This document shows positions 1 to 10,344 of a stretch of 64,000 nt of DNA, piece after piece. The stretch covers positions 1,736,001-1,800,000 of the forward strand of contig JACKQL020000001.1 of assembly GCA_018296165.2 (NCBI GenBank), written 5' to 3'. The DNA is from Termitomyces sp. T153. Lineage: Eukaryota; Basidiomycota; Agaricomycetes; Agaricales; Lyophyllaceae. The translations under genes and the position numbers were made by a program. Positions within the stretch are counted from its first letter, which is position 1. Each line of letters opens with the position of its first letter. The notes below the pieces were generated by a model. The model searched no databases, had not been told where the DNA came from, and saw nothing but the letters and a program-made list of their open reading frames with translations.

Positions 1-1314
1 CTCCTGATTCAGGCCTCGATCAGGCTGATAGGCTTTCGCGTGTGTTGGACTACGCTCAGTTTTCTAGAGCGACGGAGATGGGCGTCTGCCCTACCAGATC
101 ACAACGCAACCATATACTATTCGTGGTTGGGCTGGTCTTGACATCGCGTCGGCTGGGGCCGGCCCCAACCCCTGCACACTCCTTTTCTTTTTTTCTTTTT
201 TCTTTCATTTCATCATTTCTTTTTTGTACATATATACGTACGTACGTACGTACTCTAACGTATTTTTTTTTCTATCCGTTGAGCCGGGTAATTGTATTAT
301 CTTTTGTTGGGCTGGGTTTGGTGTCCCTCATCATCATCGTACTCTCTCTATATCCATCCATACGTACTTAATTATCGAGATTTGTTTTTTTTTTTTGGAC
401 GATGTGGTGGAGTGCCGTTTTTTTGTTGTTTGTAGGTGACATTTTTGAGTTGGGTTGGGTATTGAGATGGCTTGTTCTTTATTCTTACAGGCCAGGTTAC
501 AGCATCCCCATAAGCTGCTGGCAGCTGATCCTTTTCTAGAAAGAAATATGTTATGCTACTGGCTGTCAAGTCTATTTTTCATGGAAAAGGGCTTTGGGTA
601 ATGGAAAGCACTTTTTTTACAATGAAAAGTGACCAAGAAATGGCATAAAACATTTCTTTGACCCTTTTTTCTTTTGGAAACAGATCTTAGCACCAGCAGT
701 AGCTGAACAGATACTTGTTCGGGACTGTTATGTTGGGTTGCTCAAGGCTTCCACATGGTACAGACTAATATACTTTAGTAAATTCAAGTTGTTATCTCAT
801 TTGTTTAATCGCTGTCTCGATATGCTTTCGGGAATGCTCACTTCTATAAACAAACATGCCCTCATGCTTGCTGAAAATGTGGCTGAATGAATATTGTAGG
901 TGATGCTTGGAGAAAATGGGATTGGGATTAGACTCGTGCGTTGAGAAATTGGTATGCACTCGGGCTCGGGATTTTCTCTCTTAGCAATGTGTACATGTTT
1001 TAGTGTAGTTCGAAGAGATCACCGATGGTGCGTCCCAAGTAATGGCAGTGTGGCTAGCACGTCATAGTATAGTGCTATAGATATGACATGTTTAATACAA
1101 TGAACGCCTTCTGCAGCCCAAGAGAACATGAGATGCAAAAAGTAAAAGGTCTGACCAGAGACTCCGATGATCTAATAATAATCGGCAGAGTCCGTTTGAA
1201 AATTAGCAAATTGGTTTTACCAAATCAATCTACGCGATTATCTTCCCTTCAAACATCAGAAGTCTACACTCGAGTCATCGATTTGACTCAGTAGGCTCTG
1301 TTTCAGTCACTATC
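1..1314. other. Left-edge stretch without a recognised gene
   Basis: The first 60-120 bases have an open, coding-looking frame (frame 3) that could be the 3' end of a gene lying off the left edge, but I recognise no protein in it. It then degrades into a pyrimidine-rich tract (about 180-300) with a short TACG microsatellite around 235-252, typical of untranslated sequence. From about 560 to 1314 I see only A+T-rich sequence without convincing coding potential; the last part should hold the promoter and 5' leader of the isoleucyl-tRNA synthetase gene. Confidence 0.4.
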
Positions 1315-4300
1315 ATGTCATTCCCTCCACACGACAGTATGTCCTTCCCTGCCTTTGTGCTCAGGATCCGTCTGATTTGTAGCAGTTTCTGCGCAATTTG
1401 ATTTCGCCAAGGAGGAGGAGAAGGTTATCGCCTTCTGGCGCGAAATCGATGCCTTCCGGACGAGTTTAAAACTATCCGAAGGTCGTCCAGAGTTTACTTT
1501 CTACGATGGACCACCATTTGCCACAGGCCTGCCCCACTACGGCCATCTTCTCGCAGGTACGATCAAGGTAAGGTTTCAATGACTTTTTCATCGAAATGCT
1601 AGACGGACGACTACTGCTAGGACATCGTCACTCGACATGCACACTCAAGCGGCTTCTACGTATCGCGTCGTTTTGGATGGGACACGCATGGGCTCCCCGT
1701 TGAACATGAGATCGACAAGCGGCTCGGTATCACGGGTAAGGAGGATGTTCTCAAGATGGGCATCGACAAGTACAACGAGGAATGTCGTAAAATTGTTATG
1801 CGTTATGCTTCGGAGTGGCGTCAGACCGTCGAACGTATGGGCCGATGGATCGATTTCGACAACGACTATAAGACGCTCAACCTCACGTTCATGGAGTCTG
1901 TGTGGTGGGCGTTTGGTGAAATCTACAAGAAGGGAATGGTGTATCGTGGGCTTCGTGTCATGCCTTATTCTACAGCGTGTACCACCCCTCTTTCAAATTT
2001 CGAGGCAGGACAGGCATATCGCGATGTTAACGACCCAGCTAGTATGTGCTCGTGACTCCATACTTCCATTTCATTGCTCAACTCAGACCCCCTTAGTCAC
2101 GGTGGCATTCCCCCTTGTAGACGATCCCAAAACATCTTTCTTGGCTTGGACCACAACCCCATGGACTCTCCCTGCCAACCTGGCTCTTTGCGTTCACCCT
2201 GACTATACTTACATCAAGATCCACGATCAGGAGCGCGATCAAAATTTCATCCTACACGAGAACCTCCTCAAAACCCTTTATAAGGATCCAAAAAAGGCAA
2301 AATTCAAGAAGATAGGTCAGTTCCAGGGTATCGACTTAGAGGGCTGGAGATATGTCCCCGCATTCGAGTACTTTACGGAACAAGTACGTCGGCGCATTAC
2401 TTGTAAACTCTGCGCAGATGAGCTCATCTATCCCGGTGATAGTATGAGGACAAGGCATTCAGGGTTGTGGTGGACACGTATGTAACGGATGCTGATGGTA
2501 CAGGCATCGTCCAGCAAGCCCCTGCGTTTGGTGAGGATGATCATCGCATTGCTATTGCAAGTGGTGTTTTGCGTGATGACGAGATGCCGCCTTGTCCTAT
2601 CGACGACAGAGGCATCTTCACCAAGGAAGTACCAGACTTCGCAGGGCTTCATGTGAAGGTTTGTAGAATTTTGACTGGATACGGGTTTGCGATCTTGATA
2701 TATGTCTCAAACAGTCGGCGGATAGTGGCATTCAGAAGATGCTCAAAGCCAAGGGCCGCCTCATTGTGCAATCCACTATAAACCATAGCTACCCTCATTG
2801 TTGGAGGTATGAGGCATCTAAATCTAGAATTTGGAACTTGCTATTGACTCTGGAATTAAAGATCTGGCACTCCTTTGATCTACCGTGCCATTCCTTCTTG
2901 GTTTATCCGCGTTCAGCCTGTCGTCGACCAACTTGTTACACTTAACGAGGGCACAAGATGGTTTGTACTCGGGGTTCTTTTTCCCTGCTCACGAATACTG
3001 ACGAATGTACACCAGGGTTCCTCAGAGTGTGGGAGATAACAGATTTGGTAATTGGCTGGCTAATGCTCGAGACTGGAATGTTTCGCGTAATCGTTACTGG
3101 GGGAATCCCATCCCCATCTGGGCAAGTGAAGATTACGAGGAGGTAAGCCCATGCACTCTTCTTCCCTTACTAGATGATAGACGACTAAACTTCTGATTCA
3201 GATTGTATGTGTTGGATCAGTTGCAGAATTGGAAAAGTTGTCTGGTGTTACGGGTATCACTGATCTTCACCGGGACAAGATAGATCACATCACCATTCCA
3301 TCTCAAAAGGGTAAAGGCCAACTCAAACGCGTCGAGGAAGTCTTCGACTGCTGGTTTGAATCGGGAAGGTACGTTCTACGCTTAAAACGCTTAGAATCTA
3401 ATCAAGCTTCTCTTTCAGCATGCCTTATGCCCAACAGCACTATCCATTTGAGAACAAAGAGCTCTTCGAGCGTACCCACCCCGCCGATTTTGTTTCAGAG
3501 GGCATCGATCAGACTCGAGGCTGGTTCTACACGCTACTCGTACTTTCAACACATCTTTTTGGCGTGGCCCCATGGAAAAATTTGATCGTCACTGGCCTGG
3601 TACTTGCTGCGTGAGTCGCAAAGAAATCATTCATTACAGTCCTGACATTTCAGTTAAGTGATGGCAAGAAAATGAGCAAGAGCTTGAAGAATTACCCTGA
3701 CCCTAATCTTATTATCGATAAGTACGGTGCTGATGCCACAAGGTTTGAGATCAAAGAAGAGTTTTTTGGTCGGGATTCTCTACTGATCAAACACCTGCAG
3801 AATGTTCCTGGTTAATTCTCCTATTGTTCGAGGCGACAACTTACGCTTCCGTGAAGAGGGCGTCCGCGAAGTCATTTCGCGAGTCCTTTTGCCATGGCTC
3901 AATTCTTTCCGTTTTTTCATCGGTCATGTTTCTCTTCTCAAGAAAGTTACCGGTGTAGATTTCGTATACAACCCTCACGCAGCCGTGTCAAACAATGTCA
4001 TGGATAGATGGATACTAGCTCGCTGTCAGTCCCTGATCAAACTTGTTAGGGAGGAGATGGCCGCGTACAGACTCTACACTATCATTCCGCGGTTACTGGA
4101 TCTCATCGATGAGCTCACAAATTGGTATATTCGCTTTAACCGCAAGCGTCTAAAGGGCGAGGACGGTAAGGAAGACACTGTGATGGCCCTTAACACGCTG
4201 TTTGAGACTCTCTTCACCCTCTGCAGAACAATGGTATGTTGTCTCCCAGATATCCCGAATCTCTGGTATACTCAATAAAATCTCCAAGTCTTCATATACT

Positions 4301-5256
4301 CCTTTCCTAACTGAGAATCTATATCAATCTCTTCGGCAATACATTCCAGAAGACCCCGCTGAGGGTGACACGCGGTCTATCCATTTCTTGGGTTTCCCTG
4401 AAGTTAAAGAGGAGTACTTTGACGCCGATATCGAACGTCAAGTACAACGCATGCAGGCCGTCATTGATCTGACGCGCTACATTAGAGAAAAGAATAATAT
4501 TTCCCTCAAGGTTGGTTAGAGAATTCTATAGGCAGGTCATATCCTGATCATTGTTGTCTTCAGGTGCCTCTCAAGGAGCTCCTTGTTTTCCACCCTGACG
4601 ATCAATTCCTTGACGACGTGAAGTCACTTCAGCGTTACATCGCCTCCGAGCTGAACGTTCGCGACGTCATATTCACTTCGGATGAAGGCCTTTCCGGCGT
4701 CCGTTATCGCGCCGTTGCTGACTGGGCTGTGCTCGGTCGGAAACTACGGAAAGACCTCGGTCGCGTTAAGAACGCTCTTCCCAATGTTTCCAGTGATGCA
4801 GTTCGAGAATATGTCAGCACTGGAAAAATCAACGTGGACGGCATCGAACTTGTCGCAGGCGACCTCACCGTTCAACGATACCTTGAGCTCCCATCATCGG
4901 CTGAAGGGCAGTTCGCTACCCACACCGACAACGACGTCGTAGTACGCCTTGACATTCAAGTCCATCCCGATCTTCAGGCAGAGTGGCTGGCACGTGAGCT
5001 CACGAATCGGGTCCAGAAGTTAAGAAAGAAAGCTGGGCTCCAGGCGACCGATGATGTCCATGTATTCTATCGCTTTGAGCAAGGCGAGGGCTCTGAGCTA
5101 CTCGCTGCCCTAGGGCAACACACCGACATCATCCAGAAAACGGTCGGTAGTCTTCCTGTAGACGTCAAGGAGCGGAAACCGGGTTCCAAGCTCATAATCG
5201 AGGAGGAGCAAGAGATCGCCGACGTCAAGTTTGACTTATACTTGGTGGAGTTATAG
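1315..5256 (+). CDS. ILS1: Isoleucyl-tRNA synthetase, cytoplasmic
   Basis: Charges tRNA-Ile with isoleucine in the cytosol. The first exon is short (MSFPPHD) and is spliced at 1337 to an exon reading [18 protein letters not shown]. Class I synthetase signatures are clear: the HIGH-type motif appears as HYGH in [13 protein letters not shown] near 1530-1560, [13 protein letters not shown] follows the next intron, and the KMSKS loop is DGKKMSKS at about 3661-3684. The connective editing region ([15 protein letters not shown], 2145-2190) and the eukaryote-type anticodon-binding and C-terminal domains follow to the TAG at 5254-5256. About ten short introns interrupt it. The N-terminus begins directly at the catalytic domain with no mitochondrial presequence, so this is the cytosolic enzyme. 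Family assignment is secure; some internal splice junctions are my inference. Confidence 0.96.
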
Positions 5257-5374
5257 ACGACTGTTGTATAGATGAATATCTTGTATATATAAGTGGTACA
5301 AATACATCTTGACGTCAGATTATAATACAGTGTTGGATATATATATATACACCTTACTGAGCGTACGCGTCGCT

Positions 5375-6135
5375 CTACTTCTTGGTTGTGCCGAATCCCC
5401 CAAAACCCATCATCTTCGCCATATCATCGTCCTGGTCCATGGCTGTATCATTTATCAGTTCAAGACGCGCTTTCTCTTTCTCTGCCTTTTTAGCTGCCTT
5501 TTTCTGCTCTCGCAACGCCACTTCCTTGGCTTTGAGCTCTGCTAAGCGTTGATCAAAATCATAGGCCTTAGCAGTTGTAGCAGCCTTGGTCTTTTCACGT
5601 AGAAATGCTATTCGGGCCTGAACTTGGACGAGGGTCGACCGTGCCATTTTAGTAGATTGTCCAAGGACGCGGAGATCTGTAAAGAATAAGAAGGCAATAT
5701 TTAGGATTGTACAAATCGAAGACGCACGGGCTCTGCTGTTGATGTGATCGAGGTAACCAACGCTATCCTTGTAGGTCCTGTTACATGGCTCACAATAAAA
5801 GCCCGGTTGACCAGGTCCTCTTCCCCCTGGGTTTTGTACGACCATAGTCTTTCCAAGGTTTTTTTCAAGCTCCAAACTACCCTCGCGCTGCTTCATGAGT
5901 TCAGTAGGTTTCGGGAGGTCATCTCGCCGTGGACCCTTCCGTGGTTTCTTGCCTGGAATTTAGTTAAGCAGTGGCGTAATGAAGAAATATGACTGCCAAC
6001 GTTACCTTGCTTCATTCGCTCCTCGTTCTCTTGCATCCTCTCCTTCTCTTCTTGGTCTTTCTTCCTGGCACGCTCTGCATACTCCTCTTTATCCCACTTT
6101 TTCCTGAAATCGGTGTCGGTTGCCTTGCTTGCCAT
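5375..6135 (-). CDS. SNU23: U4/U6.U5 tri-snRNP component SNU23 / ZMAT2 homologue
   Basis: Zinc-finger splicing factor that acts in the pre-catalytic spliceosome. The protein starts MASKATDTDFRKKWDKEEYA, a highly charged coiled-coil N-terminus, then carries one matrin-type C2H2 finger: FYCEPCNRTYKDS followed by DHINSRAHLRVLG, giving the C-x2-C-x12-H-x5-H spacing once the 5677-5727 intron is removed. A basic helical segment (MARSTLVQVQARIAFLREK) and an acidic/glycine tail ending GFGGFGTTKK follow. Introns at 5953-6005 and 5677-5727 have good GT..AG ends. About 230 residues, the usual size for the family. It is convergent with the synthetase gene (about 120 bp between stops) and divergent from the ERD1-like gene, with only 165 bp between start codons. 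Confidence 0.9.
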
Positions 6136-6300
6136 GGTCGCCCGTGAAAGGAGTGATGTTGATGGTTGCTTGGCATCACAATGACGGAGAAACAAGTACA
6201 AGTAACACGAAGGAAGCGCGTCACAAAATTGTTGAACTTCAACTTGAACAAGTGACTTGTTGATGGTTACGGCTTTGTTTCGGTTAATACGCCTTGGGAA

Positions 6301-7858
6301 ATGAGCACTATAGGCGCCAGCAATGACATCTCTCTAGCTGTAGTCTTTCCCCTCCCTTTCCAAATCCTCGCATTGGTCGGGCTTGAGATCCTCGGTTGGT
6401 CGACAAATCTTCATGGTCTTGATGTGGCTGGCATCGACGTTAATAGCTCCTTGGAGCTTCGGACAGACACAGCCACCTCTCTACCAGCACATCTTCCTGC
6501 TTCCAGACAAAGCTCATCCTTGGTCGCACTCTACAACTCTACATACCGTATCTTCGTGATATACTCCTCCATATGCTTTGCCTTCTGGTTAGCATGGCGA
6601 TATACGACCAAGGGTGAAGTTGGCCTTGTGGATGTTTTTGGCTATATACCTGCCATGGCATCGTTGACCATTATCTGCATTTTGTTTTATCCGCACAATA
6701 CTCTTCACAAGACAGAACGTCGGAAGTTTCTCTAGTGAGTAGGCATGTTTCCCTAATGATCTTTGATTTATCGTCCCTGCTTCAGTGCTGTTAGGAGGTG
6801 TTTGTTCTCTTCATGGGATAGCGCTGTCTATTTCTCAGACGTCATCTTGGCCGATATAATCACATCATTTGCTCAAGTTGTTGGCGATGTCTGGCTTTCG
6901 CTGTGTATGCTGATTCCCGGGAACAGTATGTTGAGGCCGCAGAGCGGTGTGGGTATGTCAGAGTGGATATTGCCAACTGTCATGAGGTACGATTTTCCTG
7001 TCTAACTAAAGCCTATTTAACACATAACAGTCTTCCATACCTTGTACGTCTGCGTCAATGCGTGATTGAATATTTTCATGAAGGCAATCGTCGATCATTA
7101 TATAATGCTTTGAAATATGCTTCGGCATTCCCTGCAATCTATCTTTCTGCCTTACAAAGACTTGTTTCCGGGGACGGTGGTAGTGATATCAAGTCCTCCG
7201 TCAAGACAGAGTATTGGGAAAACTTTATATTTTGGCTCTGGTGATCATTTCGACACCTCCGTCTCTAAATCCCACTTAAAAGTTCCTTAGGCTCCTAGCT
7301 GCCCTAGTAAATTCTCTTTACTCATTCTGGTGGGATGTAACAAACGATTGGGGTCTGGATATTCTCAGACTGCCAAGCAACGATGAACGCATAGCACACT
7401 TGCCATACGCACCGGCCCGGCGACCTTTCCTTTCTCGCCCGCATTCGGCTACTCCCCTCGTGTCAAACTCTCTTGATCTACAAGAATCGGAAGAGCCTTC
7501 GCGCTCATTCGCTGAAGTGGCAAACCATAAAAGATACTACCACCCATTCGGGCTTCGTCACTCACTGTACTTCCCGCTCCTTGTCTACCCGCTTTTAATA
7601 TTTCTCAATCTCATACTGAGACTCACCTGGTCCATGAAACTGTTCCGCGTGGTAAATGTCAGTTCTCATGCTGACATAACTAACTTCTGTCTGAAAGTGG
7701 CCGAATTGTTCCGAAGGTGGATGTGGGTATTCATCCGTATCGAGTGGGAAATGATTAGAAAAGGGCGAGAGGGCCACATGAAACTTCGAACAGACGATGA
7801 GGCCATGGATGAATATGAATATGAAATGGTTGCTCCCGCAAATCCTGAGCGACAGTAA
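6301..7858 (+). CDS. ERD1: ERD1-like EXS-domain membrane protein
   Basis: Polytopic Golgi/ER protein of the EXS family. Yeast Erd1 is needed for retention of HDEL-bearing luminal ER proteins and for recycling of Golgi glycosyltransferases, and EXS proteins are linked to phosphate movement. The sequence gives hydrophobic segments from the N-terminus (LPFQILALVGLEILGW), a conserved EXS block (SWDSAVYFSDVILADIITSF, then LPYLVRLRQCVIEYFHEGNR and ALKYASAFP) and the SLYSFWWDVTNDWGLDIL signature after the third intron (7244-7290). Further introns lie at about 6734-6785 and 6988-7030. The C-terminal segment holds HSLYFPLLVYPLLIFLNL and then FRRWMWVFIRIEWEMIRKG. The start at 6301 is the first ATG and gives a plausible membrane N-terminus. 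Family is clear; the exact ERD1 orthology is inferred from the short length and lack of an SPX domain. Confidence 0.87.
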
Positions 7859-8262
7859 TACGGACTGTATATACTTAGACTAGTGAGTTAGAAGAGTTCG
7901 TTTCATGCATGTGTAGCTGACCAGTCTGTGAGAAGGTAATACGTTGATGATGATTATACCAGTGTTGTATCTTGAAAACCCGCCCGTGCTCTTGTGAGCT
8001 TGCAAAACTATCGTTTTCTTCGCTTGAATCGCAAAGTGAGGCTGATTTCGGCGCTGCTCGGAAGACAATTGCTCCTTCAAGTAGTAAAAGCGTGCGCGGG
8101 GAATGTCGGTGAGAAAGATGCCGTGATGTAGGTGACCATACCTTGCCAGATGACCTGTGGTGTTCTCAAGACCGCGGAGAGATTCGATTTTACCTTCTCA
8201 CCATCTGACGCGTCAGGTATATAAATGCCGCCGCATGAGCAACCTTCTCTCCCCAAACGAAA
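7859..8262. other. ERD1-FDH intergenic region and FDH promoter
   Basis: No coding potential that I trust. It holds the ERD1 3' untranslated region and the formate dehydrogenase promoter, including a perfect palindrome and a TATA box described separately. Confidence 0.6.
8205..8226 (+). promoter_or_regulatory. FDH core promoter: palindrome plus TATA box
   Basis: A perfect 12-bp palindrome, CTGACGCGTCAG (8205-8216), is followed after one base by TATATAAAT (8218-8226), 37 bp before the formate dehydrogenase ATG at 8263. The TATA position implies a very short leader. The palindrome contains TGACG half-sites like those bound by bZIP proteins, so regulated transcription is a reasonable inference, not shown by the sequence itself. 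Confidence 0.5.
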
Positions 8263-10021
8263 ATGAAGGTGCGACCTTCGAACACCGATATATCATGTCT
8301 CTGACAGTCTTCAGGTTCTCGCTATTCTCTATAAAGGCGGCGTTGCAGCGCAGGAAGAGCCTCGTCTTTTGGGAACGATTGAAAATAAGGTGCGCTCATT
8401 GGCTCCTTTCTGCCTGTGCATATTCGTTTGACGCGACGCCCAGCTTGGTCTCAAAGATTTCCTAACATCGTTGGGCCATGAGCTCGTTGGTTCGTCGTTA
8501 TTTGTTTGATCGAGATGTCGCCTGATCTTGTGATTTCAGTATGTGGGAATGTGCTGTGTCCTTGCGAATGACATTTCTGACCTCGTATAGGTTTCTAGCG
8601 ACAAGGAAGGGCCCAACAGCGACTTCCAAAAGCACCTAGTCGATGTATGGTGATTCCTTCCATTCCTTGAAGATCAGATAAATGATACCATCATGTCATA
8701 GGCTGAGGTTTTGATAACGACGCCGTTCCACCCTGGGTGAGTGTCAATTGCCCAGCTCGGTCTGATCTGACGCTGAACTATTTTAGTTACCTCACTCGCG
8801 ACCTTATTGAGAAGGTATGATCGACATAGTTTATTAAGCACTAATTTTTATTCTTGCATCGCAGGCAAAGAACCTTAAGATTTGCATCACAGCTGGAGTT
8901 GGTTCCGACCATATTGACTTGAACGCTGCCGTAGACCACCGAATCCAAGTCTTGGAGGCACGTCGTGTTGTTCGTTACAAACCGCGTGTCAGAAATTAAC
9001 TGCTGTCTAGGTCTCAGGATCTAACGTCGTTTCGGTTGCCGAGCATGTTGTAATGAGCATCCTCCTCCTCGTTCGAAACTTTGTTCCTGCTCATGAGGTA
9101 GGTTACCGCTTTCGAAGCGAGTAGATCTGATATACTTCTTATCTTGGATATAGATGATTGAGCGTGGAGACTGGCAAGTGTCGGATATTGCAAGGAGTGC
9201 TTTCGATTTGGAGGGCAAAGTAGTAGGCACTATCGGTGCTGGCCGCATCGGCTATCGTGTGCTGCAGAGGCTGGTGCCTTTCGACACTAAGGAACTGCTT
9301 TACTATGATTATGCACCCCTTCCTCCTGGTAAGCGTTTCCTAGAGCAGCTGATGTTGTCTGTTGACCAAATTATCAGAGGCTGCCAAGGCTGTTAAAGCG
9401 CGCAGGGTTGAGGATTTGAAGGAATTCGTGTCCCAGTGTGACGTCGTTACTGTCAACTGTCCTCTTCACGAGGGCACTCGCGATCTCATCAACACGGATC
9501 TCTTGAAGCATTTCAAGAAGGGTGCTTTCCTCGTCAACACCGCTCGCGGCGCCATCTGCAATGCCGATGCCGTCGCTGCCGCCTTGAAGAGCGGCCAGCT
9601 GTCGGGTTACTCCGGTACGTAGCGAACACATTAAATATATCCTTCCTTGAATTAACAAAACATGACAGGTGACGTATGGAATGTTCAGCCTGCCCCAAAG
9701 AACCATGTGTGGCGCACTATGAAGAACCCTCTGGGAGGTGGAAATGGAATGGTCCCACATTATTCCGGCACGACACTCGATGCACAAGCCCGTTATGCTG
9801 CTGGCGTGAAGTCTATTCTCACGAATTATATGGAAAATAAACCTCAGGATCCGCAGAATATCATTGTTGGTCTTGGTAAGTCATTCCTTGTCTGCGTGTC
9901 CTTACCTCTTGATATATTTTCGTATAGGCAAATACGAGACGAAAGCTTGTGAGTATCTTTCAACTTGGGTGTCACCATTTCACCATTTTGTTAATTTGCT
10001 TTTCTAGACGGCCAGCGTTGA
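8263..10021 (+). CDS. FDH1: NAD-dependent formate dehydrogenase
   Basis: Oxidises formate to CO2 with reduction of NAD+. In wood- and litter-decay basidiomycetes it detoxifies formate from oxalate and methanol metabolism. The protein begins [22 protein letters not shown] after a first intron (8269-8319). It has the D-2-hydroxyacid dehydrogenase fold: substrate-side [55 protein letters not shown], the Rossmann motif [23 protein letters not shown], the Arg-bearing [23 protein letters not shown], and the catalytic-His block [15 protein letters not shown]. It ends GKYETKAYGQR with TGA at 10019-10021. There is no mitochondrial presequence, so it is probably cytosolic. About ten short introns; the one at 8958-9010 is GC..AG, and a 3-nt exon is likely near 8540 (see findings). 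Confidence 0.96.
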
Positions 10022-10344
10022 AAGAATATCCAAGATTTGTGTACAGTAGTCATTTGTGATACTGTTGTATATCTGTAGCGTGTAACGTCTTGTCGAGTCG
10101 AACTCTGTTCTAGGGTTGCGATCATATTGTCCCTAGCAAACTACGACGAAATCCAAATTTCATCTGCTTTGTCAATACCTTTACGACAAATGGGTTGTGG
10201 TTGTCGAGTACGACCTCTGTTGAGGTACCATATCCAGTATAAGGACGTTCAGACTGAGTCCGAGTTCAGCCTGGAAAGTTTTTGCCTCTGGTACAGATCT
10301 GCCGTCCTGCTATGTGAAGCACGTGAGAGAGAGAGACAGCACGC

